Assembly: GCA_024509875.1 (NCBI GenBank)
Contig: JAMPIV010019860.1
Coordinates: 1-64,000, forward strand
DNA: 64,000 bases
From: Oreohelix idahoensis
Taxonomy: Eukaryota > Mollusca > Gastropoda > Stylommatophora > Oreohelicidae
Direction: 5' to 3'
The position numbers were made by a program, and so were the translations under genes. The number at the start of each line of letters is the position of its first letter. The first letter of the stretch is position 1. The notes below the pieces were generated by a model. It did no database searches. It saw only the letters and a list, made by a program, of their open reading frames with translations, and was not told the origin of the DNA. Shown one piece after another: positions 45,596 to 56,039 of the stretch.

Positions 45596-46824
45596 TGTTG
45601 CGTGAGAAATTCTCGCAACATCGTTTTATTACAATATATATATTTTATAACGCAAGGGCAACAACTGCTTGAAATTTATAGTCACTTTTCTCGGTAAGCA
45701 GTTGTCTCCTCGCGTTGGTATTGAATGCAGTTAAGTTTGCTATGCTAGGCCGTTTTCTCAGAAAACGGTTGGCAACCTGTTGGGTTATCCTTTTAAGGTA
45801 ATCATTCTTACGCTGGTTCGTAGTAAAGGTCCTTGCGTCTTAAGTTCTGAGCTGTGGTCATTTTGCGCTGGACTGCGCATGACTGGTCTTGCTTCTTGGT
45901 CGATCGATTTCCGCCCACCAGTCAGTGAGCGATTTTGAATAGCTAGAAAGATGCCTCGCTGAGAGGGGATCTCCGCTATTTTTTTGTTCTGTCAGGAATG
46001 TGAAGTCCTCTTAATGGATATTTCGTTTATTCGAGATAATACCTCTAGTGTATTTCCACATGCCGGGAGGCGTAATATTTCTGTGTATTTCCTGAAGGCA
46101 AGGTAAATTAACTTTTCATTAACTCTATCGATTTTTGGTCGTGAGCGATTTTTGATTCATAGCCTGTCTTTAGGGAGCCGCGCTAGCGTAGTGGTTACAA
46201 CTTAGGCCGTTTTCTGGCGACGGGTGATTCAGGGATCAAATATATCATTTTTATGGGCGACGGCTTCTTTGTCGATTTTTCGCGTCTGACAGGAATGGAA
46301 TTGGACTGGATTAATTTTCGAGACCTGGCAACCACATTTGAAGGTAGATGCCTCGACCAGGGATTGGGGATCTCCGCTATTTTTTGTTCTGTCAGGAATG
46401 TGAAGTCCTCTTAATGGATATTTCGTTTATTCGAGATAATACCTCTAGTGTACAAGTCCAAAAGGGATGCTCACGTAATCAATGTCTGTGTAGACATGAA
46501 GGCAAGGTAAATTAACTTTTCATTAACTCTATCGATTTTTGGTCGTGAGCGATTTTTGATTCATAGCCTGTCTTCGAAAGGCGTCGTCACGAGATGTTTT
46601 CCCAGCTCACATGTCGCTGTATTGTACTGCATCGGTTGATGCATGTCCCAAGGACCATTACTTGCTACTTTGTTACATGAACTAGGTTTGGAAAACCTTT
46701 GTTATCTAGAGGATATTTTTTGAGGACATTATTTATACTTCGGCAGACGTGCCTGTCTTGCTGAAGTCAGATTAAGGAGAGTGAACTGATCTCATACATC
46801 TGGTTATCTTCTGGCTAAGATAGA
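45596..46824 (+). repeat. 3' LTR, mosaic, cut at its right edge
   Basis: Begins TGTTGCGTGAGAAATTCTCGCAACA, a hairpin. It matches the 5' LTR at 45731-46171. At 46172 it switches to GGGAGCCGCGCTAGCG, a SINE-like head, and then to a second partly duplicated LTR segment from about 46366 (GGGGATCTCCGC ...). Within that, 46453-46497 differs strongly from the first copy, and the match then resumes to 46824. Two LTR variants seem joined here, by recombination or template switching. Confidence 0.65.
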
Positions 46825-47218
46825 TCTCCTCCCTTAGATTACACAAGAAGGTTCTTAGCATTATGCATGAACTCCGTAGCACCGGCAAGGATCTCAAAAC
46901 ACATATACAGGAATCACACATTCTGTAAATATTTTTGTTGTGGGTATGCTTCCTAATTTTTTAATTTTGCCAGGACAGCGGCCGTATATGGCCTGCTCCT
47001 CACAATTTCCAGCAGCCGAGGAATTTTTGATGTGCGCAACTTACACATTGGACCTTCTATTTTGTGTCCTTATCTGAAAAGGCTAGGCATCCAGTCTCAC
47101 CACCCAGGAGATTGAGAGGAGTATGACATCATTAGGACTCACTGGGTCCAAAAATTAATTCCACCAATTATATTCACTGTGTTGGGAGTGAACCCAGTAC
47201 CTTTTTAGTTAGAGGCTC
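46825..47218. other. Unclassified filler between LTR and LINE-B
   Basis: Replaces about 200 bases of LINE-B at the right edge of the LTR element. No ORF or repeat end is recognised. Confidence 0.4.
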
Positions 47219-47315
47219 TAACCGTGAACACTTCTTTAGCCTTGACTTTGTAATTTCTGGTTTTGCTTCTGTTTAAATCTTTCTTTTTTTTTTCTGTCTT
47301 TTATCTTGTTGATGG

Positions 47316-47594
47316 GGGAGCCGCGCTGGTGTAATGGCTTCGGCGTTGTACTGGCGACCAGGTGTTCATGGTTCAAACCCGGGCGTCGGCGTTTGAAGAA
47401 ATGTTTACGGCCGGAAATTTGACTGAATAGCCTGAACGGCTCCTGTGATAAACCCTCTGTGGATGGGAAGGAGCGAAGCTCCTGACCGGGTTGGAAGGAA
47501 AGTCCTCAGGTTCCCCAGCCTCGCAATGATATGTCATTGGGCCGAAGGGCTGAAAGCCCAAGTGCCGCTGGTTAAAAAAAAAAAAAAAAAAAAA
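47316..47594 (+). mobile_element. SINE-A, full length
   Basis: Head GGGAGCCGCGCTGGTGTAATGG, B box GGTTCAAACC, body ending GTGCCGCTGGTT and about 20 A. ATCTTGTTGATGG flanks it at 47303-47315 and 47595-47607. It interrupts LINE-B linker sequence. Confidence 0.9.
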
Positions 47595-48195
47595 TCTTGT
47601 TGATGGTTTCTATTGTTATCTATCCTGTTTGCAATCATTTCCCAGGATTTATTCACATGTCTCATTCAATATAGTTTTGATTTGCTGAAATTGGTCTTCT
47701 GTATTCGCTACATTTTCCAGCTGTTGGAGCACTTAGTATTTGCTGGATATTGTGAAATAAGTTTTTGATTTCTTAGATTTCTTGCATTAAACTGTTGTCT
47801 GTGGCTAAGTATCAATGTATATCTCTTGAGTTTCATCTTAAAGATGATCTGATGCCACATCTGCTCCTCTATATACCTTTACATCCTGCAATGATGATCT
47901 AAACTTCTTGTTTATGCACATTTGATTAATCTGCTATGGTCTTAAGATATCCATGTTGCCTTAGGCATTCTCTTATGTGGAAAGATGCTTCCTCCTATAG
48001 CCAGTTGATTTGAAGCACAGAAGTTTGTGAATAGTACCCCATTTTCATTTGTTATTCCTAGTCTGTGTTTTCCTATGATTTCTTCAAAGCAAGTGTTGTC
48101 TGTACCTATCGTTGCATTCATGTCACCCATCAAAATTAGCATGTGTTTTCTTCTTATTTTATACATAATATCTTGTAGATTGGTGTACAATAATA

Positions 48196-48448
48196 GGTAA
48201 AGGTAAAGGAACCCGTTACACGCCCATTGAGGCATATATTATCTTGACCATCGGCACACGAGGGGTGATGTGGTTGGCATGACGCCGGCCGCCTTAACCT
48301 TCCCAGAGTTGCTCTGGTACCCATTTGGGGCTGGGTCAACCCAGGAGCCGTTTGTGGCCTAAAAAATTCCCACCTCATCTGGGGATCGAACCATAGACCA
48401 CTGCGCTAGGAAGCCAGTGCACTAACCACTATGCTACCGCGGCTCCCG
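48196..48448 (-). mobile_element. SINE-B, full length
   Basis: On the minus strand the head is GGGAGCCGCGGTAGCATAG with GGTTCGATCCCC, and the tail is of CTTTAC-type repeats. Flanks TGTACAATAATA (48184-48195) and TGTATAATAATA (48449-48460) form a 12-bp duplication with one change. An ATA microsatellite follows at 48452-48472. Confidence 0.82.
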
Positions 48449-48539
48449 TGTATAATAATAATAATAATAATAGCTGCTTCAGCCATAACTGACTATGGAA
48501 GTGCGCCCCTGAGGTGACAGCCCTCAGCTGTTTATTTTC

Positions 48540-48930
48540 CTGGTGCTCCTTTCGACATTTTCTCTTCTCTTCTGCTTGTGTGAGCTTCTTTTCACCCAAT
48601 CTCAACTAGCGCCGTAAATAGCATCGCCACTTGATGCGATCGGCAGCTTCATCCTCCCACGTTGCTGGATTTATGTCCAGTGCCCTCATATCTCTCTTGC
48701 ACACATCGTTGAACCAGAGCTGTGGTTGCCCAACCGTTTCATTTGCCATCTAGTTGTCCGAAGAAGATATCTTTTGGGTTGCAACCATCTTCCATGCGGC
48801 GGACAAGGCCAAGCCAGCGTAGTCTGCGCAGTGTATACATGCTTTGAAGACCAGCACTTGACAACACCTCGACATTTGCTACAGCTTTGCCAATGTGGCT
48901 GTCAATTTAGATTGGTGTAAAATGCTTCTT
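48540..48930 (-). pseudogene. C-terminal fragment of another LINE
   Basis: The minus strand encodes WLGLVRRMEDGCNPKDIFF, then QPQLWFNDVCKRDMRALDI and WEDEAADRIKW. This is the post-RT tail common in RTE-like/endonuclease-RT proteins of invertebrates (RRM.D.R.PKD ... GRP..RFKDVCKRD). It differs from LINE-A, LINE-B and LINE-2. The RT itself is missing. Confidence 0.6.
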
Positions 48931-50084
48931 TAACAGACTCTTCTTTGTCATTGTGATGGTATCGCCTCCCCTGCTTTGCATTAGTGGTCCAACAGTGGCT
49001 ATTATAGGCTTCAATGGAGTCTTTCTTTACACAAGATTACTCTTGGCAGAAATGTAGATAGAAGAGTAGTAAAGGTTCTATCACATGAGAGTCTTCACAA
49101 GATATTCAGATAAGCGAAAACAATGCTGGCTGTTGCTGAGCACGTTAATTCTGTAATCTGCCAATAACTTTTGTGAAGGATTTAAGTACTTCTTAAGTTC
49201 AGCTTGTTTAAGCCCCCACTCCTGATTTACTCAGTGGAATTCTATTATTCTAGTATAGCTCTGTTTAGAGTGTGTGTAGTAATTTGACCTAGACAAACAT
49301 GCAGTAACTTTAAAATGATTAAATCGAAGTTTAATTTGTAACATTACAAATAACAAAATTTAATAATCACTTTAGGTTTTAACAGTTGGAAATTATTTGA
49401 ATAGTTATGAATCAAGAAAAGGTATCTTCACAGTCTTTAGGGAATGTGAGATATTGCTAAAAGATCAAGTGGCAGCATATATTTGAACATCTGTCAATGA
49501 TGGTTCTGCTCCTTCTTATCGATAGGTTCTTTTCACTCTGCTTACACTCATCTCTGATCAAGGTTGTCGGAGATAGCTCATTTCCCAGAAACATCAAGGA
49601 GAGTTTACTAGTGCCTCCTTCATCTTAAAGCTTAGTCCACGGTACTCTTCTAGTTCCAGAGATAATATTTTCTTCTGGTATCACCAATAACTGGAAGTAA
49701 AATTAGAAACAAAAAGCTCTTCTGAGTATGGCATTTTCTGACACATAGTTATGTGCCCCCCTCTTCTATTCTACCATCCCATGTCAGAATTTACCCTCGA
49801 TGATAATTAAATTTAATCCCTCGGGATCAAACTTTCTTTACATTTAAACTGAATAGCTTTAGCTTTACATTACATTTAAATGAAAAGGTTAAACATATGG
49901 GTATAATATGATTTACATCTCCACTGTTTGAAGTGTTCACAATATAAATTCATTTATGATTCCTTCATATTTACACTTGTTGAAAAGTTTGAAACTTCGA
50001 TTAATTTTAACATGAATGTGTTTTTTTGTTTACATTTACTTACACTGAGTGTAAAGCTTTGAAACTGTAAGTATTATTCTTAGA
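48931..50084. other. No gene seen
   Basis: Unclassified AT-rich sequence without protein-like frames. Confidence 0.4.
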
Positions 50085-50400
50085 ATGTACATCATTTCTT
50101 TCATCTTTCCCTCCCTGCTCCATAGGGAACTTTATGCTTTTAGTTCTCTTTACGAAACTGTCAGTAAAGCAATCACCAGCCCATGCAGTGGTGGTTCATG
50201 GATCATCATTCTATATGCTGAGGTTGCCAGCCTTAAATGACTTTGACATCCAATAGCGAGTTTCACACATTAAACTTCATATGGTTATATATACATATAA
50301 ATGTTAGTTCACATGTTAGTAATGAAACATATAATGAAAAATGCACTACTTACGCCATTCTTGGCTACAGACTTGCTGCTCAGATGAATAAAAGAGATGA
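50085..50400. repeat. Dispersed repeat D1, copy 2
   Basis: Counterpart of 27520-27800, diverged. It shares CTCCCTGCTCCATA, GGTGGTTCATG, TATGCTGAGGTTG and a later CAGACTT..TGCTCAGA stretch. Confidence 0.6.
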
Positions 50401-51364
50401 GTCTGTCTCTTACACGCATCTGGGGGGGGTCTTTAATTTGACAATAGATTCCCTCTCTGACTCCGTATGTTTCATCAGTTTCCTTGTCAGGGTGTTCCTT
50501 ATTAAAATGTAGAGATTTTCTGTGCTTTGTAAATCTTATTTGGTTCTCCAATAAAAGGTTCAGCTAACTAAAGGGAATTATGAATCTAGTCTTCACTCTG
50601 GCGAGGTCTGATGTTGTCTTGGCGAGCGTGAAATTCACAGTGAAAAAAAACTGCGAAAATGTTCAGACTATAATCCCTGCCTTCCCATGTCTTCATTTGT
50701 TATGGAGTTAAATAAACGCACCAGTCATATTCAATCATAAGGGCGGGTGTGGTACTTTCACAACATTTTCGACATGGAAAAATTTTGCAAAGGTCACGTC
50801 TCCCATATATGGCAATATGATGTCTGATGCCCTTGTGTACAAACTTACAGACAGATCGGGGAACTTACATGACAACATGTGTAAGCTGTAATACTTATTA
50901 CTTTATTAGAAAGTAATGTTATCATAACCAGTCGGCCCGGAAGCGATTATGTCACACTTGTCTGCCCACATGTGTCACACAGGCAGTAATCTCGTTATCT
51001 GTCATATGAGTACACAAAACTCTGTGTCTGCCCATCTGGATTACCAACTGAGTCATCAGCGGTTCAATCAAAACACGCCAGCGACTATCTTATCTTAGTT
51101 GCTCACTGCAAGCGAGGATGGTCGGGTAACAAACAAGTGACATCACAGAGAGGAGTTGAATGATTTGATAAAATGAAATATCTGCTACTTAGCAGAAAAA
51201 TAACAAAAAAAAGAAAGTGTGATAATTGACAGCACTTAATAAAAATCAGTATCACAAATGTACAGATACTGCTGAAGAGAAACAGATCGATAGAGGCCGC
51301 CCCGTTTTGTCACAGTAATTGGTTTGTGCAGTACATTTGATAATGTTTACCTTTATTCTCTATT
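50401..51364. other. No gene seen
   Basis: Unclassified sequence; no convincing coding or repeat structure. Confidence 0.4.
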
Positions 51365-52585
51365 TAGCTATTTTGAAAATTGCTGTTATGATTCTGGGTC
51401 AAACTGCTTCTCATTCAGTTAGTGCTTTCTGTGCATAAAATTTACATATCATTAGAGCTTCTGTGGTGTGAACTTTCTTCTTTAAGTCCAGAGGACAGCA
51501 CCATTTTCCTTGTGCTGAGTCACATATACCCCCTTCCACTTTGCTTCGCACAGTTCCAGGACATTCTCATTCCTCTTCTACCATGGGATGTGGAGGTTTG
51601 CCAGAGAGAGCGCTATACTATCCCATTGGCCATCCTCCCCGAGGCCCCAATCCAGGCCTCAGTCCCTCAGAGATTTTCTAACATTGTCATACCAGAAAAC
51701 TCCGGCCCGCCCTGGAGGTCTGGATCTCTGACTCTTAGTTTCCCATACTTGTCATGGTAACTAATCCTCTCCCATTCAGCAGACATGGTCAAACCATCAT
51801 AGTTGAGACTGTTCTACTTGGGTCTGCCCAGGCTGGGTTTTAAGGCCTTGCTGCATTCTCTGGTTGCAGACCATGTCTCTTGTTGTTAATTCAACCACCT
51901 TCCCCAGACACCTCACCTCCGAGGTCTGGAGCTGGCCTCTGTGGGCTGAAGCCATTGCCTACAACTCGCATCCACAGGTCAGTCAGTACTGGAACACAGG
52001 TAGAGCTGTACACAGTCATACCTGTCCTCCCGCCAACCTCTTTCCTGCTGAGAAGTCATTGATCCACAGCCTGAAAAAGTTTCCTAGCCACCACCCCCGG
52101 GCAGCCAACAATGTTATTTGCAGCATGAAAATTTATTGACATTGTTGTATAGTAAAGCTGCTAAAAACCCATATGCCTAAGCAATATATCCTAAGACACA
52201 GTTTTGTACACGACTTTGAAAAAAAATGATCACGATCTCTCACAGAACCCCAAGCAACCTTTTGCTGAATGCATAAAACCCTTGTTAAGAAACCCTGTCC
52301 TAGAAGAAAGAAGATTAACCAGCAACAGATTCCTTCCAGCTTTCTCTGTGTTGCATCATATGTCTCCCAACGAGAGGACTTAATCCTGTCTTCGCTGGCT
52401 GGGTTTTATTTTCATTAGTTGACCTGTCCATGTTTGTTGAAACTTTTGTGGTTTAACATTTCTTTACAGGATGGAGTAACCACTCCCATGCCCAACCCTC
52501 CTTAGTCACTACGACATGCATGGTAGGGATCAGAGGTACTAGTCATTGCTCCACTTTTGGGCACCGGTAACACACTTGTGTTTTT
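51365..52585 (-). mobile_element. LINE-B 5' region with a LINE-2 fragment inside
   Basis: Minus strand: LINE-B leader (52577-52435, starting CACAAGTGTGTTACCGG), then first ORF codons to about 52305. 52127-52304 is unassigned. 51568-52126 is a worn LINE-2 3' fragment. 51365-51565 is LINE-B endonuclease (codons equivalent to 60250-60450). All parts carry stops. Confidence 0.65.
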
Positions 52586-52920
52586 TTTTTCTGTATGCTT
52601 CAGATTACTCACATACATATAAGCTGTTCAAAGCCGCAACAAGAAAGATCATGCTAAATAACTAGGTAATTATAAATTGATGCAGTTTCCTTTTGTGGCT
52701 ACATCAAAAAGGTTGACTTGTTTAAGTCTAGGGTTATTAGTGGTTGTAAGTATGATAGCTACCACATGTACTGATATCTCTCTCCCTTTCTTTCTCTGAA
52801 TGAATCGTGTGAATATATGACACTCAGTCCAAACTTCAGTCTCCTTTCTTTCCTTGAAGCCTTCTGGTGACATGAACCACTTTGCAACTTCACCTGTTTC
52901 CCATGTGTGTGTGCACATTT

Positions 52921-52965
52921 ACACCCCCCCCACACACACACATATAATATATATATATAATTATC
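52921..52965. repeat. Mixed CA/TA microsatellite
   Basis: ACACCCCCCCCACACACACACATATAATATATATATA; simple sequence, in otherwise unclassified DNA (52586-53092). Confidence 0.85.
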
Positions 52966-53092
52966 AAAATGTATCAAGTAATGTAATCAAAATCCAGGTT
53001 GTGAGAAGTGTAAACAGGAAACTAGTGGAGACAGTCATGAATATCAACCTGCCATCCCTGATGTTTATATTGAGGTAGGATGTCATATATAC

Positions 53093-53283
53093 AAATATAT
53101 AAATTAAAAAATAATATGGTATGAAATCAGTTTTACAAGTAATCGGTACACATGAAACAAGGGACGTTTCGGGTTTTACCCTTCGTCAGCCACAGTTACA
53201 AACAGGTGACAAGGACAAGGACTACATATAGGTGCTACAAAAATCAATGATGAGGAAAAATCCAATGAGCGATACAAGCAGAT
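53093..53283 (-). repeat. Penelope-like element terminal repeat, copy 1
   Basis: Nearly identical to 59261-59450, from AAATATATAAATTAAAAAATAA to GAGCGATAC. Direct terminal repeats of this sort (pseudo-LTRs) are typical of Penelope-like elements. The sequence continues to about 53550 with repeat-specific DNA that the other copy lacks. Confidence 0.7.
53150..53195 (-). ncRNA. Hammerhead-ribozyme-like motif, copy 1
   Basis: On the minus strand: CTGACGA (53189-53183), a GGGTAAAACCC stem-loop, then GAAAC (53170-53166) and GTTTC (53158-53154). CUGANGA ... GAAA is the hammerhead core. Small type I hammerheads with a very short stem III are known from Penelope-like element repeats. An extra A lies between the core and stem II, and stem I is weak, so activity is uncertain. 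Confidence 0.45.
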
Positions 53284-53605
53284 GAAACTAAGATGATGAG
53301 TGAAACGATAACAGTGATAATACAAGAAAATCATAAAACCAGAAAGACGTGTCGAAACAAGAAAGTAAATAATCAATGAAACGAAGAAATGAACAACACT
53401 ATTAAAACAAGTAAAAAATCACTTAGCTGGATCCAAGAAAGAAACATTCAAGATGGCTGAGAAAATAAGGCGCCATACGGAAGTGACATGTGAGCTAGTG
53501 CCGGCTAAGAAAAGATAATTGAGGAAACGAAACGAACCAAAGCAAAAACTGTGGTGGGTTTAGATGTTATAGATGTGATTGTGGATATATATATATATAT
53601 ATATT

Positions 53606-53990
53606 TCCTAATGTACTGAGTGAGGTCAGCTGTGAAGGTCCCTGAATCTCTAAGGTTAGAGTGAGTTTTCAGAGTACCTTTCTGCTACCACCCTACGATC
53701 TCACTCAGACTTATTCTTGACTAGTATGTCTGATAGCTACGTATAATGTCTAGGGTAATGTAAAGTATGTTGTACTGTAATGAAAGGACAACACTAAACT
53801 TCTAACTTAATGAACAATGAGTAAACAAGTCACTGGTTAAGTTTTAAATTGAATTAATCTTTTTACACTTTATTGTTCCAGTACCACAATTTTGTGTATA
53901 CTGGAATATTGAAACTTCAAAATAATCAATCAAAATATATACATCAAAGTTATTCAATTTCACTATATATATATATATTATTATTCACAA
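53606..53990. repeat. Dispersed repeat D2, copy 2
   Basis: Matches 33050-33469 (GAGGTCAGCTGTGAAGGT, CTGCTACCACC, CTCAGACTTATTC, AATGTCTAGGGTA, GGTTAAGTTT). A short TA repeat precedes it at 53588-53604 and another lies at 53964-53978. Confidence 0.55.
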
Positions 53991-56000
53991 ATTTACTTAA
54001 ATGTGTCAATAGTTAACAGTGTCACTTTAGTCTTGTTCCTATGAGTGGGGATTTGTAGGAAGAACGGTTTTATTCATCATGATCTGAATAATTTCTTAAA
54101 CAATTTGGAAATGAGAGTTTGTGGTTTAGTCTATCAAATGCCTGCAGACGCTGACTTATCTCTGTGTCTTCTGGTATACAGGATGAAGTCTAGTCACTCT
54201 AATAACACATCACGGTCTGCTTTTAGAAATAACAGGGAGGTCCACAGTTGCTACTGCCTCCTTTCTTCAAGTGTAGAAAATATAACAGATCTCAGGTGAC
54301 CTGGGCTCACTTTGAGTCTTTGATGAAACCCTGGAACAATATAAATGCGTCCTACATCACCCTCTGATATACTCTCTCTTTCCGTAACTAAACATTTCAA
54401 ATATATTCAGATTCAGCATGGTAACTACACAATGAGACAATGTTCTTCATTTGTTTGTTACCCCATTCATGGTCAAATAAACTTTCAAACTACCGTTTGA
54501 CATTGTCCTTGAGAAAGGAAACATTTTAGTTTAATACTATCAAGTCATGTAACAAAGACAGTGACTTGCTGAAGAAGACGGCCAGTGGTTTGCCTGGTCT
54601 TATGTCATAAAATGTATAACACTATTCTCATTAATAATTTCTCATTTTTTCCTCTCCCAATGTGTCAGTAAACCTGTCGGGCTTTACCACAACATGTTAA
54701 TATATTTCCTAACAACTCTGTGAAACAACACAAAGTTTGATGTTTACTTCCCTCTAGATAAACCTTTTCCCCATAATTTTCCTACATAGTCAATAATACA
54801 TACATAATAATAACGATAATGATAGTAAATGTTTTATCTCTTACCGCTTCAGAGAAATATAAACACTAAATAGTTGAATATTGCGATATATGGTAACAAA
54901 TCCAGATTGCTGCTAGTGCAGAATAGCAAACAAGAATGTACTCCTTTCTTGTCTTAAAACAACTTTAGTAAATGAATTCTTTTTAACAAGTGGCACCTAA
55001 TACTAACTACTAATTGGTTTTATTTCCCTCTTAGTATATTTGCCTACAACCAATCAGGGACCGTTGGCTTATAGCGTCCTATTATCAAAACAAACTTCAA
55101 ATTTCAAATCTTGTACTCTTCCCCCACCTATACCCACCTCAGGGCAAGCTGAGAAAGAAGTAGTCGGTTCGTCCCTCTGTCTTCTGTCACTATCTCGTTT
55201 TTATGCCTCATTTCCTCAACTAACACATTTTTTTTCTATCTTGCTAATTCAAATCTGTAAACACGATCTCGTGACACTAGTCCTATACCGCTTGTCTTTC
55301 CCCATCCGTACAGTATTTTTTTTTCAAAATATTCCACGTTAATCGAAATTTTTTCTTTTCTTTAAACTGCCGTCCTCATTCATTACGAGACAACGCTGGT
55401 AGTAATACGTCACAAAAGCGTCAAAATGCTGTTTGTCTGTTACTTTAGACTTACTTTTTCGCTAAAAATACGTTGTGTGTACGTGTTTTTGATCGGTGTC
55501 GTCCAAACACTGTGGTAATATACATTCGCATCTGCGTTACAGAAAAAGGGGTTTTTCTATCGTATTTTTTGAAACTAAGCTGCGATATCGCTTTGCCCAG
55601 TCGTCTGCCAGTGAGCGACACTAGAGCAGAACTAAACGCATTTGCGAATAGCAGTCTTTCTCTCTCACTTTTATGCTTCCTTTTTATTCTTTCCACGTTT
55701 CTATCTTACTATCTTGCTCGAAAACTAGGCTGTTGTTTTGTGTAACATGTGATACGTTTTTGACTCAAGATCGAGGCATAAAATCTTAGCACTGACTTGC
55801 GGCCGTCGGCGACAACGATCTCCATAACTTCGCTCTTTTATTCCTAGGTTATTTTCATAGGAGTAAAATCTCACAATTGGGGGAAAAATTGAGCGATACA
55901 TCTGTGAGCGTGTTGTACATACAGATTGTATTTTACGACAAAAACAAGGATAGATAAGAAAATAACGATAGAAGAAATAAAGTATGAGACAGAAGCCACC
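53991..56000. other. No gene seen
   Basis: About 2 kb of unclassified DNA between the D2 repeat and the 3' end of the Penelope-like coding region. Frames at 55040-55745 are not protein-like. Confidence 0.4.
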
Positions 56001-56039
56001 AGAATTATGCAAAATGATGCTGGACATTCAGGCCAGCAG

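Larger units (their letters stand above)
37330..46824 (+). mobile_element. Gmr1-like Ty3/gypsy retrotransposon, nearly intact
   Basis: Direct repeats at 37330-38018 and 45731-46824 bound a 7-kb interior with one long gag-pol frame (39864-44821). Polypurine GGGAGGAGGTGG precedes TGTTGCGTGAG at 45596, the 3' LTR start. The 5' LTR lacks its first 135 bases, and the 3' LTR is cut at 46824, so the copy is trimmed at both edges. Over the compared stretch the LTRs show about one difference in more than 150 bases (GCATCTT versus GCGTCTT), implying youth. The pol order integrase before RT, with gypsy-type sequences, matches the Gmr1 group described first from cod and other deuterostomes. Confidence 0.88.
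36117..48190 (-). mobile_element. LINE-B copy interrupted by an LTR retrotransposon and SINEs
   Basis: On the minus strand, endonuclease codons (ILMGDMNATIG, FTNFCASNQLAIGG; 48190-47942) lead into the linker (47930-47608 and 47302-47219). Beyond the LTR element the linker and RT continue (37329-36641), then the C terminus down to 36117. The copy is colinear with 59864-63960, but a 200-bp stretch at the LTR element's right side is replaced by unrelated sequence (46825-47218). LINE-B parts are diverged and frameshifted. Insertions inside are SINE-A at 36455 and 47316 and the Gmr1-like element at 37330-46824. Confidence 0.75.
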
